Positions 1 through 5,414 are shown, counted from the first letter of the stretch. The stretch is 5,442 bases of DNA from Bacteroidaceae bacterium (GCA_017961965.1 JAGCWG010000003.1:1-5442), one strand, 5' to 3'. Notes: a model not told the origin generated them from the sequence alone. Translations and numbers: made by a program.

Positions 1-64
1 ACGCCTCCTGTCCGTAAACAATCTGTGATAAACCTAAAAAAAGTAATAATAAATATTTCCGCAT
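1..64 (-). CDS. 5' end of an exported protein of unknown function (partial)
   Basis: An ATG at 64-62 opens a frame that stays open for 21 codons to the window edge. It reads MRKYLLLLFLGLSQIVYGQEA. This is a textbook short signal peptide: a basic N-terminus (Arg2, Lys3), a Leu/Phe-rich core at residues 4-12, and a polar region ending in Gly-Gln at 18-19, a common Bacteroidetes signal peptidase I boundary. The start follows an A-rich stretch with no Shine-Dalgarno motif, as at the other genes here. It lies 93 bases after the stop of the TPR gene, same strand, with a long hairpin filling most of the gap, so it could be the third gene of a gyrA transcript or be separately controlled. The mature protein is not in the window, so no function can be given. 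Moderately sure that it is a real gene. Confidence 0.6.
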   Translation of the reverse strand, partial: MRKYLLLLFLGLSQIVYGQEA

Positions 65-75
65 TTTTATGTCGT

Positions 76-142
76 ATATTTTGTAGTTAAAGAGGGGTTA
101 AAAAGGTTGTTTCCTTTTAACTCCCCATTAACTACATAATAT
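76..142 (-). repeat. Long imperfect inverted repeat between two exported-protein genes
   Basis: The two arms 83-90 and 128-135 pair perfectly over 8 bp. Inside them, 94-97 plus 98-106 pair with 113-125, with single-base bulges and a 6-base loop at 107-112. Outside them, 76-82 pairs with 136-142 with one mismatch. The structure starts 15 bases after the TPR stop codon and ends 11 bases before the next ATG. It has no U-tract on either strand, so it is not a classical intrinsic terminator. It could be a weak terminator, an RNA processing or 3'-end-protecting structure, or an attenuator of the next gene. The pairing is seen directly; the role is inference. Confidence 0.6.
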
Positions 143-157
143 TTATGTTACGATACG

Positions 158-1441
158 TTAATTGACGTTGTAGTACTTCTTGTACTTGTCACGCAACTGA
201 AGCTGTCCATTGTTGTTGTAGAGGATATAGAGTGGCTCACCCCAGTAGTCAGGATTGTCTGGGTACTTAGTCTCAAGTTCCTTGAAGAGCTTGATAGCCT
301 TCTCACGGTCAGCCTTTGTAGCACTTGCCTGAGCCTTCATCCATGCACACTTAGCTGGCATAGTGATGGCGCGCTCCTCTTCTGGGAACTTGGCAACAGC
401 ATCAGCAAACACCTTCTCTGCATCGTCGAACTTCTTGTCCTCGAAGAAGATCTGTCCCTTCATAAGGTAAGCATTAACAGCGTTGTCGTTATCTGCATAT
501 TTCTCAACGAACTTGTCAATCTGCTGGATGCACTCATTCTTCTTTCCTTCAGTATAGAGAGTCTGGATGTACATGAATGCAAACTGTGGAGCGTTCTCGC
601 CTGTAGCGTGCTCTGCAGCATAAGAAAGAATCTTAATGTATCTCTCCTTGTTTGTCTCACGATAGCGGTTGATAAGTGCGCTATATGCTACTGACTCGTA
701 CTGAGTGCCGTAAAGTTCCTTGTATGCAGCCTCTACCTCGTCATCATTTGAGCCTTTGATACCTCCTAAGCTCTGTGCATAGAAAGCCTTGCCATAGACA
801 GCCCAATCTTGTTTAGTGCTCTTGTCCTTTTCATAATTCTGGAGGATGTGAGCACTTGTACAAGCATCAGCTACAAGTCTTGCGTACTTCTTTCCGAGTA
901 CAAGTTCTTCCTGCTTCTCGCTTGTAGAGAGATTCTGTGCAGCCTGAAGACATGAAACGACACCTTGAACAGCCATTGGAAGATATGATGCTTCAACCAT
1001 CTTTACTTCCATCTCGTTCTTCTTTGGCATAATGTCAAGAAGAGAGTCATACTTAATTGTGTATGTCGCTACTTTGTAGCCGTATTCTGCCTCAAGAGCT
1101 TTCTTTGTCTCGTCGCTCTCTGCTTCAGTCTTGTACTTTGCATAGTACTTGTACATGATATCGGCAGCAACCTTCCATGTGTCCTTGTTGTTCTGCACAT
1201 ATTTATTTGTGACAGCCTGTTCGATGAGAGCCTTTGCTCCGTCAAGCTTCTCGAAGTTTGTCTCCTTACGTCCATATTGAGGATTAGGAATAGACATCTC
1301 ATACTCTTGGCGAGCTTTCTTTACAGTCTTCTCTGCCTCCTTGATAGCCTGCTTCTCTAACTTTAGGGCTTCCTTGTCCTGTGCGTTCATTGATGTGCTG
1401 AGGGCTATGAGTCCTGCACACAAGAAAAATACTTTCTTCAT
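158..1441 (-). CDS. Exported TPR-type repeat protein encoded directly after gyrA
   Basis: A 427-residue protein. Residues 1-20 form a signal peptide (MKKVFF, Leu/Ala core, ending SMNA before Gln21), so it is probably periplasmic. I chose the ATG at 1441 over an in-frame TTG 13 codons upstream because only the ATG puts the charged N-region directly before the hydrophobic core. Residues 22-48 are a highly charged Lys/Glu helix, probably coiled coil. The rest is alpha-helical. The C-terminal third has recognisable tetratricopeptide-like helix pairs, clearest at about 284-318, 320-354 (with AYLMKGQIFFEDKKFDDAEK) and 363-397 (ending in a KYPDNP-type turn). Such repeats usually form protein-binding scaffolds; no catalytic motif is seen. 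The gene starts 72 bases after gyrA with no promoter evident between, so co-transcription is likely. The partner and process are unknown. The TPR assignment is by eye from helix periodicity. Confidence 0.85.
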   Translation of the reverse strand: MKKVFFLCAGLIALSTSMNAQDKEALKLEKQAIKEAEKTVKKARQEYEMSIPNPQYGRKETNFEKLDGAKALIEQAVTNKYVQNNKDTWKVAADIMYKYYAKYKTEAESDETKKALEAEYGYKVATYTIKYDSLLDIMPKKNEMEVKMVEASYLPMAVQGVVSCLQAAQNLSTSEKQEELVLGKKYARLVADACTSAHILQNYEKDKSTKQDWAVYGKAFYAQSLGGIKGSNDDEVEAAYKELYGTQYESVAYSALINRYRETNKERYIKILSYAAEHATGENAPQFAFMYIQTLYTEGKKNECIQQIDKFVEKYADNDNAVNAYLMKGQIFFEDKKFDDAEKVFADAVAKFPEEERAITMPAKCAWMKAQASATKADREKAIKLFKELETKYPDNPDYWGEPLYILYNNNGQLQLRDKYKKYYNVN

Positions 1442-1458
1442 AATTAGATTAGTTTTTG

Positions 1459-1494
1459 GCAGGTCCGATGAATCTTTCAATCCCCGGAACCTGC
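1459..1494 (-). repeat. Inverted repeat in the gyrA-TPR intergenic gap
   Basis: On the plus strand GCAGGTCCG (1459-1467) pairs with CGGAACCTGC (1485-1494), 9 bp with a single bulged base, around a 17-base loop. It sits 19 bases after the gyrA stop codon and ends 17 bases before the chosen ATG of the TPR gene. There is no U-tract after it in the direction of transcription; the bases that follow are CAAAAAC. A terminator is therefore unlikely. Modulation of read-through or mRNA processing between the two genes is possible. The fold is seen; the function is inferred. Confidence 0.45.
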
Positions 1495-1513
1495 ATTTTA
1501 GTAATTGGTATAA

Positions 1514-4144
1514 TTATTCCTGTGTCTCCTCTGTTGGAGGTGTTACTATAGGATTTCCATTCTCATCGAGTTCGACCTCTGCTTCCTCAGTCGGGTCAAC
1601 GTGCTCAACAACGCAGACGCTTGATATAACGTCGTTACGCTTAGCGATGTCAATAAGCTTGACACCCTGTGTGAGACGACCACTCTTCTTGATGTCATCA
1701 ACAGCAAGACGGATTGTAACACCGCTCTTGTTGATAATCATGATATCATTCTCAAGTGTAACCTTCTTGAATGCAACGAGCTTACCGGTCTTGTCTGTAA
1801 TGTTGATTGTCTTGACACCCTTACCGTTACGGTTTGTGATACGGTATGTGTCAACGGCACTACGCTTACCGACACCCTTCTCTGAGAGTACAAGGATTGT
1901 TGGTACTGTCTTGTCTTCTGCATCATTGTCAACAACTTCCTCTGTCTCAGTCTCGTTGTTCTCAACCTCGTCATCAGTTGCCTCTGCTGCTGCATTTGCA
2001 CCTTCTGCCTTAGTGAGGCTAATCATGCCGACAACCTCGTCCTCGCCGTCCTCGTCAAGACGCATGGCCTTAACACCAGTAGCGGTACGTCCCATAGTAC
2101 GTACTGTTGTCTCGTTGAAGCGGATGGCACGACCGTTGCGGTTGGCGATGAGGATTTCGTCCTCTCCACTTGTGAGGAGTACGTCGATTACCTCGTCACC
2201 CTCGTTGAGGTTGATTGCGATAAGACCATTTGAACGTGGGTGAGAGTAGTTCTCGAATGCAGTCTTCTTGATTACAGCCTGCTTAGTACAGAATACAAGG
2301 TTGTGGCTGTTTACGAACTCCTCGTCGTTGATGTCCTCGATACAGATGAATGCTGTACACTTCTCGTCTGACTCGATGTTGAGAAGGTTCTGGATAGCAC
2401 GACCCTTGAATGTCTTGTCGCCCTCTGGAATATCGTAAACCTTCATCCAGAAGCAACGTCCCTTCTGTGTGAAGAACATCATCGTATTGTGAGTCATCGC
2501 TGGATAGATGTGCTCGATGAAGTCTGACTGACGTGCACTTCCTCCCTTGCTTCCCACGCCACCACGTGCCTGAGTACGGAACTCGCTGAGTGATGTACGC
2601 TTGATGTAGCCGAGATGTGAAACAGTTACGACTACTGGCTCATTTGGATAGAAGTCCTCTGGGTTGAAGTTCTCAGAAGCTGTATAGTCGATAGCTGAAC
2701 GACGCTCGTCGCCAAACTTCTCCTTAACCTCAATGAGTTCGTCCTTCATCACCTTCTTACAAAGCTCTGGATCATCAAGGATGCTCTGCAAGTACTTGAT
2801 AAGAGCCTGAAGCTCGTCATACTCCTTGTGGAGGGCATCCTGCTGGAGACCTGTCAACTGACGGAGACGCATCTCTACTACGAACTTAGCCTGTGGCTCG
2901 TCGAAGCTGAAACGCTCCATCAATCGTGCGATAGCCTCAGATGGTTCCTTTGAAGAACGTATAATGTGTACTACCTCGTCGATGTTGTCGCTTGCTATGA
3001 TGAGAGCTTCAAGGAGATGAGCACGCTCTTCTGCCTTGCGCTTGTCATACTTTGTACGACGGATAACCACGTCGTGACGGTGATTGACGAAATGACGGAT
3101 ACACTCTGCAAGAGTAAGCTGCTTAGGACGCTGGTCAACGATAGCGATACAGTTTACAGGGAAGCTTGACTGGAGTTCAGTCATCTTGTAGAGCTTGTTG
3201 AGGATTACGTTAGCATTAGCGTCACGCTTAACATCGATGACGATACGCATACCCTCACGGTCAGACTCATCGTTTACGTTGCTGATTCCTTCAATACGCT
3301 TCTCGTTCACGAGGTCAGCAATCTTCTTGATAAGCTCAGACTTGTTTACGTTATATGGAATCTCGTTTACAACAATCTTCTCATGAGTACCATCGCTCTC
3401 GATTTCTGTCTTTGAACGTACGACAACACGACCACGACCAGTCTCGTAAGCATCCTTTACGCCATCAATACCACAGATGATACCACCAGTTGGGAAGTCA
3501 GGAGCCTTGATGTAACGCATCAGTTCAAGACTTGTAAGCTCAGGATTGTCGATAAACGCAACACATCCGTCGATAACCTCGCCGAGATTGTGAGTAGGCA
3601 CGTTGGTAGCCATACCTACGGCAATACCTGTTGCACCGTTTACGAGGAAGTTAGGGATACGTGTAGGAAGAACAGTTGGCTCAAGCTGTGAGTCGTCGAA
3701 GTTGTTCATCATATCGACTGTTTCCTTGTCGATATCCATCAGCATAGCCTCACCGATCTTGCTCAAGCGAGCCTCTGTATAACGCATTGCCGCTGCACCA
3801 TCACCATCCACCGAACCGAAGTTACCCTGACCGTCGAGGAGAGTGTAACGCATAGCCCAAGGCTGTGCAAGACGTACAAGTGCACCATAAACTGAAGAGT
3901 CACCGTGTGGGTGGAGGTGTCCGAGTACATCACCGACGATACGAGTACACTTACGTGTTGGCTTGTCTGATGTGATACCGTTTTCGTCCATACTGAAAAG
4001 TATGCGTCGATGAACCGGTTTGAATCCATCGCGGACATCTGGGAGAGCACGAGCCACAATGACTGACATAGAGTAGTCAATGTATGACTTCTTCATCGTC
4101 TCGTTGATGTCAACTTTAATAATTCTGTCTAAATCTTCTGCCAT
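1514..4144 (-). CDS. gyrA: DNA gyrase subunit A
   Basis: Gyrase A, 876 residues, complete. With GyrB it forms the A2B2 enzyme that uses ATP to introduce negative supercoils in the cytoplasm. The winged-helix/tower breakage-reunion part spans about 1-495. Numbering coincides with E. coli: Lys42/His45/Arg46 (FKPVHRR), His78 and His80, Ser83, Gln106, catalytic Arg121-Tyr122 (AAMRYTE) and DNA-intercalating Ile174. The motif [20 protein letters not shown] is GyrA-type, unlike Bacteroidetes ParC. The C-terminal pinwheel (about 500-848) shows six blade repeats, starting near 502, 552, 614, 662, 749 and 799. Oddities: Gly87 where E. coli has Asp; a GyrA box reading QARGGVG (525-531); an acidic insert (721-744) between blades 4 and 5; and an acidic tail (850-876). 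The start [10 protein letters not shown] follows a strong Bacteroidetes -7 element by about 30 bases. Identity is certain. Confidence 0.98.
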   Translation of the reverse strand: MAEDLDRIIKVDINETMKKSYIDYSMSVIVARALPDVRDGFKPVHRRILFSMDENGITSDKPTRKCTRIVGDVLGHLHPHGDSSVYGALVRLAQPWAMRYTLLDGQGNFGSVDGDGAAAMRYTEARLSKIGEAMLMDIDKETVDMMNNFDDSQLEPTVLPTRIPNFLVNGATGIAVGMATNVPTHNLGEVIDGCVAFIDNPELTSLELMRYIKAPDFPTGGIICGIDGVKDAYETGRGRVVVRSKTEIESDGTHEKIVVNEIPYNVNKSELIKKIADLVNEKRIEGISNVNDESDREGMRIVIDVKRDANANVILNKLYKMTELQSSFPVNCIAIVDQRPKQLTLAECIRHFVNHRHDVVIRRTKYDKRKAEERAHLLEALIIASDNIDEVVHIIRSSKEPSEAIARLMERFSFDEPQAKFVVEMRLRQLTGLQQDALHKEYDELQALIKYLQSILDDPELCKKVMKDELIEVKEKFGDERRSAIDYTASENFNPEDFYPNEPVVVTVSHLGYIKRTSLSEFRTQARGGVGSKGGSARQSDFIEHIYPAMTHNTMMFFTQKGRCFWMKVYDIPEGDKTFKGRAIQNLLNIESDEKCTAFICIEDINDEEFVNSHNLVFCTKQAVIKKTAFENYSHPRSNGLIAINLNEGDEVIDVLLTSGEDEILIANRNGRAIRFNETTVRTMGRTATGVKAMRLDEDGEDEVVGMISLTKAEGANAAAEATDDEVENNETETEEVVDNDAEDKTVPTILVLSEKGVGKRSAVDTYRITNRNGKGVKTINITDKTGKLVAFKKVTLENDIMIINKSGVTIRLAVDDIKKSGRLTQGVKLIDIAKRNDVISSVCVVEHVDPTEEAEVELDENGNPIVTPPTEETQE

Positions 4145-4174
4145 TTATTTTTTTAGTTTGTAATTTATTTTGGG

Positions 4175-4205
4175 CAAAGATAGGCAAAATATTCTTCATG
4201 CCATA
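4175..4205 (-). promoter_or_regulatory. gyrA promoter (Bacteroidetes sigma-A type)
   Basis: On the minus strand TATCTTTG (4182-4175) matches the Bacteroidetes -7 consensus TAnnTTTG exactly. TATG (4205-4202), 19 bases upstream, is a three-of-four match to the -33 TTTG. A start of transcription around 4165-4170 would give a short A-rich leader of roughly 25 bases before the gyrA ATG, without a Shine-Dalgarno motif. The -7 match is seen; the transcription start is inferred. Confidence 0.7.
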
Positions 4206-4207
4206 TT

Positions 4208-4232
4208 AAAAAATGCTAAAAACGCTTAAAAA
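4208..4232. promoter_or_regulatory. Phased A-tracts directly upstream of the gyrA promoter
   Basis: On the plus strand three A-tracts begin at 4208 (A6), 4218 (A5) and 4228 (A5), so they are spaced by exactly 10 bases. The second and third belong to a direct repeat TAAAAACGC (4217-4225 and 4227-4235). They begin three bases upstream of the -33 element. A-tracts phased with the helix are known to bend DNA, and A/T-rich DNA here can act as an UP element. Bending is predicted, not shown. Confidence 0.55.
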
Positions 4233-4244
4233 CGCCGTTTATGA

Positions 4245-4256
4245 GCCAAATTTGGC
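4245..4256. promoter_or_regulatory. 12-bp perfect palindrome upstream of gyrA, candidate operator
   Basis: GCCAAATTTGGC is a perfect 12-bp palindrome about 40 bp upstream of the gyrA -33 element, beyond the phased A-tracts. It could be a dimeric regulator site. A less regular G/C-rich hairpin (CCCC at 4274-4277 with GGGG at 4285-4288) lies further upstream. No known regulator is recognised, and a 12-bp palindrome can occur by chance. Confidence 0.25.
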
Positions 4257-4355
4257 GTGTTTTTCATATTTCGCCCCTCCGTTTGGGGGTGTCGATTTGA
4301 CAATCAAAACTCGAAATTGGGGCATTTATGGGCTAAATTCGGGTATGCTTTTATT

Positions 4356-4399
4356 GACTAAGTACTGACTATTATGAGACTGAGTAGAGACTAATAACA
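4356..4399. repeat. Four 11-base units each beginning GACT
   Basis: GACT occurs at 4356, 4367, 4378 and 4389, exactly 11 bases apart each time. The units read GACTAAGTACT, GACTATTATGA, GACTGAGTAGA and GACTAATAACA. Units 1 and 3 share 8 of 11 bases, and so do units 2 and 4, giving a hint of a 22-base higher order. The array lies just beyond the flavin reductase terminator (the fourth GACT ends on the first base of its stem) and about 150 bp upstream of the gyrA -33. No coding frame explains it. It may be a set of helically phased protein sites or a decayed tandem repeat. Confidence 0.5.
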
Positions 4400-4443
4400 A
4401 AGGAGGATGTGTCAACACACAGACACATCCTCCTTTGTTATTA
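4392..4443 (-). terminator. Perfect 22-bp terminator hairpin of the flavin reductase-like gene
   Basis: Positions 4392-4413 and 4422-4443 are exact reverse complements (22 bp) around the 8-base loop AACACACA. The whole stop codon (4443-4441) is the first three bases of the stem in the direction of transcription. The 3' arm ends UUUGUUAUUA, a moderately U-rich tail without a pure U-run. It separates the flavin reductase-like gene from gyrA. The stem is also symmetric on the plus strand, but no plus-strand gene would use it. Confidence 0.8.
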
Positions 4444-5025
4444 TTTCTTCCACGCATTTACGACCTCACCGATGTACATGGTGTGTATTCCTGCAGGTAA
4501 GTTGCTGTACATACGCTTTGGTACGTCACTCTTGAAGTTCTTTGGGTCAAAAGGCGAAGCGTACATTGTCTTGCACTCAATAACCATCTTAGCCTCCGTG
4601 TAATAAGGCGTTCCATTATCCGTGTATGCAGTATGAAGTCCGAGTGCGGCAGCCTTGTCTCCGTCGCGTCCGCTCTTTGTGCCCATATATGTGAGTACCT
4701 TGCTATGCTCGACGTCGAAAGCCATGACAGTAAAATACTCTGCTTCATCCATGAACTTCTTGGTATAACGCTTTTCCGCTACATACACAGTTAAGGCGGT
4801 GTGTCCCCACAAGGTACCTATGCCGCCCCATCCGATTGTCATGGCATTATGCTTTTCCTTATTGCCAGCGGCAATAATCTCCGCGTCATGGAACCATTGG
4901 AAACCATTCTCCGTGAAGTCTTCCCTTACGTCAAATTTCTTGAAACCGTTTTCACTCTGTGCTTGCATGTTGCCACTAATGAGCATCATAACAGATGCCA
5001 TGATGGCAGTTAGGATTTTTTTCAT
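4441..5025 (-). CDS. Exported flavin reductase-like (FMN-binding split barrel) protein
   Basis: A 194-residue protein. Residues 1-22 are a signal peptide (MKKIL, hydrophobic core with several Met and Leu, ending NMQA before Gln23), so the mature ~172-residue domain should act outside the cytoplasm. The rest resembles the flavin reductase-like FMN-binding split barrel: the NAMTIGWGGIGTLWG region (60-74), typical of the flavin phosphate-binding part; Arg86-Tyr-Thr; GTKSGRDGDK (115-124); and the closing GIHTMYIGEVV (179-189). Family members bind FMN and often reduce it or other acceptors with NAD(P)H; the actual reaction here is unknown. There is one Cys (151) and no ApbE-type covalent flavinylation motif, so any flavin is probably non-covalent. 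It appears monocistronic: its own promoter at 5115-5145 and a terminator overlapping its stop. The fold is fairly sure, the reaction is not. Confidence 0.85.
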   Translation of the reverse strand: MKKILTAIMASVMMLISGNMQAQSENGFKKFDVREDFTENGFQWFHDAEIIAAGNKEKHNAMTIGWGGIGTLWGHTALTVYVAEKRYTKKFMDEAEYFTVMAFDVEHSKVLTYMGTKSGRDGDKAAALGLHTAYTDNGTPYYTEAKMVIECKTMYASPFDPKNFKSDVPKRMYSNLPAGIHTMYIGEVVNAWKK

Positions 5026-5050
5026 AATTATTCAAATAGATTAAATTAAT

Positions 5051-5091
5051 GTTTCGGCTGTACATTATATGTGTACGCGCATATACGAAAC
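5051..5091 (-). promoter_or_regulatory. Structured 5' leader of the flavin reductase-like gene
   Basis: Outer arms GTTTCG (5051-5056) and CGAAAC (5086-5091) enclose an inner hairpin GTACA (5060-5064) with TGTAC (5072-5076) and a 7-base loop. An alternative pairing joins TATATG (5066-5071) to CATATA (5080-5085). With a transcription start near 5108, this lies in the roughly 80-base leader, about 25 bases upstream of the ATG. Two mutually exclusive folds are compatible with regulation. It could equally be an operator at DNA level. No known riboswitch class is recognised. Confidence 0.35.
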
Positions 5092-5114
5092 TGTATCAGT
5101 TTGATTAGTCGGTA

Positions 5115-5145
5115 CAAAAATACTAAAATTCGGTAGATGGGCAAA
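5115..5145 (-). promoter_or_regulatory. Promoter of the flavin reductase-like gene
   Basis: On the minus strand TTTG (5145-5142), 19 bases, then TATTTTTG (5122-5115) fit the Bacteroidetes consensus TTTG-N19-TAnnTTTG at every defined position. Transcription would begin near 5108 and give a leader of about 80 bases. This is the best promoter match in the window. Confidence 0.8.
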
Positions 5146-5163
5146 GACTTTTTTGCCTTTTTT
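5140..5163 (+). terminator. Hairpin plus T-run on the plus strand
   Basis: GGCAAA (5140-5145) pairs with TTTGCC (5152-5157) around a 6-base loop and is followed on the plus strand by six T (5158-5163). This is the form of an intrinsic terminator for rightward transcription, yet no rightward gene is visible before it. The stem overlaps the -33 element of the leftward promoter. It could stop antisense transcripts or be incidental. Confidence 0.3.
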
Positions 5164-5257
5164 ACTTTCTAATCCTCTCTGGGGTATATTTTCCCCGTCG
5201 AATCCTTCGGCAGCCCTTCGTGAGTCCTTCGTAATGGCTTCGTGTCTGTATCTGCAT
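5162..5257 (-). CDS. Possible 31-residue basic peptide (weak)
   Basis: ATG at 5257 opens a 31-codon frame ending in TAA at 5164-5162. The peptide is strongly basic, with 10 Arg/Lys against 2 Glu, and includes KGCRRIRRGKYTPERIRK. It lies downstream of the distal promoter (5351-5381), so it would be transcribed. Against it, the 11-base DNA repeat 5200-5243 runs through it in a period not divisible by three, which suggests the DNA rather than the peptide is the conserved element. No domain is recognised. I list it as a candidate only. Confidence 0.15.
   Translation of the reverse strand: MQIQTRSHYEGLTKGCRRIRRGKYTPERIRK
5200..5243. repeat. Four 11-base units sharing CTTCG
   Basis: On the plus strand GAATCCTTCGG, CAGCCCTTCGT, GAGTCCTTCGT and AATGGCTTCGT follow each other without gaps. 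The six-base core CCTTCG is perfect in the first three units and GCTTCG in the fourth, at exact 11-base steps. The unit length rules out a coding repeat in a single frame. It lies between the distal and proximal promoters of the flavin reductase-like gene. The rest of each unit varies, as in a degenerate tandem array or a series of phased protein sites. Confidence 0.6.
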
Positions 5258-5287
5258 TTCGTTGCTGATGAGTATCGTCTTCCGTCT

Positions 5288-5319
5288 CTCTGAAATCTTA
5301 GCTCACCCCCTCTGAAATC
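5288..5319. repeat. 10-base direct repeat at 22-base spacing
   Basis: CTCTGAAATC occurs at 5288-5297 and again at 5310-5319. The start-to-start distance of 22 bases is twice the 11-base step of the neighbouring array, which puts the copies on nearly the same face of the helix. They lie 32-63 bases downstream of the distal -7 element, within its predicted transcript. Confidence 0.45.
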
Positions 5320-5350
5320 GGTACATTGGGACAGTCGTCAGATTATGATG

Positions 5351-5381
5351 CAAAGGTAAGGGTAATGGGAGTATCGGCAAG
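5351..5381 (-). promoter_or_regulatory. Distal minus-strand promoter
   Basis: TACCTTTG (5358-5351) matches the Bacteroidetes -7 TAnnTTTG, and CTTG (5381-5378), 19 bases upstream, matches three of four bases of the -33. Transcription starting near 5344 would cross the repeat region. It would either end before the proximal promoter or continue to give a leader of about 320 bases on the flavin reductase-like gene. No sizeable gene lies directly downstream, which makes a non-coding transcript or long leader possible. Confidence 0.55.
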
Positions 5382-5390
5382 TATGTTTAA

Positions 5391-5414
5391 TGTTAAAAAT
5401 GAAGATTTTTAACA
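5391..5414. repeat. Perfect inverted repeat, 10-bp stem and 4-base loop
   Basis: TGTTAAAAAT (5391-5400) and ATTTTTAACA (5405-5414) are exact reverse complements around GAAG. The stem is A/T-rich and has a T5 run in the 3' arm on both strands. It could be a weak terminator of a gene beyond the right edge, or an operator for the distal promoter, whose -33 is 9 bases away. The fold is seen; the role is undecided. Confidence 0.5.

Noticed and set aside
1442..1480. Upstream extension of the TPR protein to a TTG start at 1480.
   Set aside because: It would put 13 polar residues before an otherwise ideal signal peptide starting at the ATG at 1441, and it overlaps the inverted repeat.
1341..2243. 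A 300-codon open frame on the plus strand.
   Set aside because: It is antisense across the gyrA end and the TPR gene start, its product is Ser/Arg/Leu low-complexity, and it has no promoter or domain. It is a shadow of the real coding frames.
4221..4266. A 13-codon frame on the minus strand (starting MKNTPNLAHKRRF) as a gyrA leader peptide.
   Set aside because: It lies upstream of the gyrA promoter at 4175-4205, so it would not be on the gyrA transcript, and it runs through the palindrome and the A-tracts.
4356..4399. CRISPR-like array.
   Set aside because: Units are only 11 bases with a four-base constant part and no spacers of CRISPR length; no cas gene is nearby. The same holds for 5200-5243.
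4402..4409. GGAGGATG looks like a Shine-Dalgarno motif and start codon on the plus strand, and CCTCCTTT in the opposite arm resembles the 16S rRNA 3' tail.
   Set aside because: Both lie within the arms of the perfect terminator stem, so one implies the other. The downstream plus-strand frame is antisense to the flavin reductase-like gene, and Bacteroidetes rarely use Shine-Dalgarno sites.
5026..5345. FMN riboswitch in the leader of the flavin reductase-like gene.
   Set aside because: I looked for the conserved RFN blocks (such as the GGGGCAGGGUGAAAUUCCC type segment) and see none; the G-rich and C-rich stretches here are short hairpins without that order.
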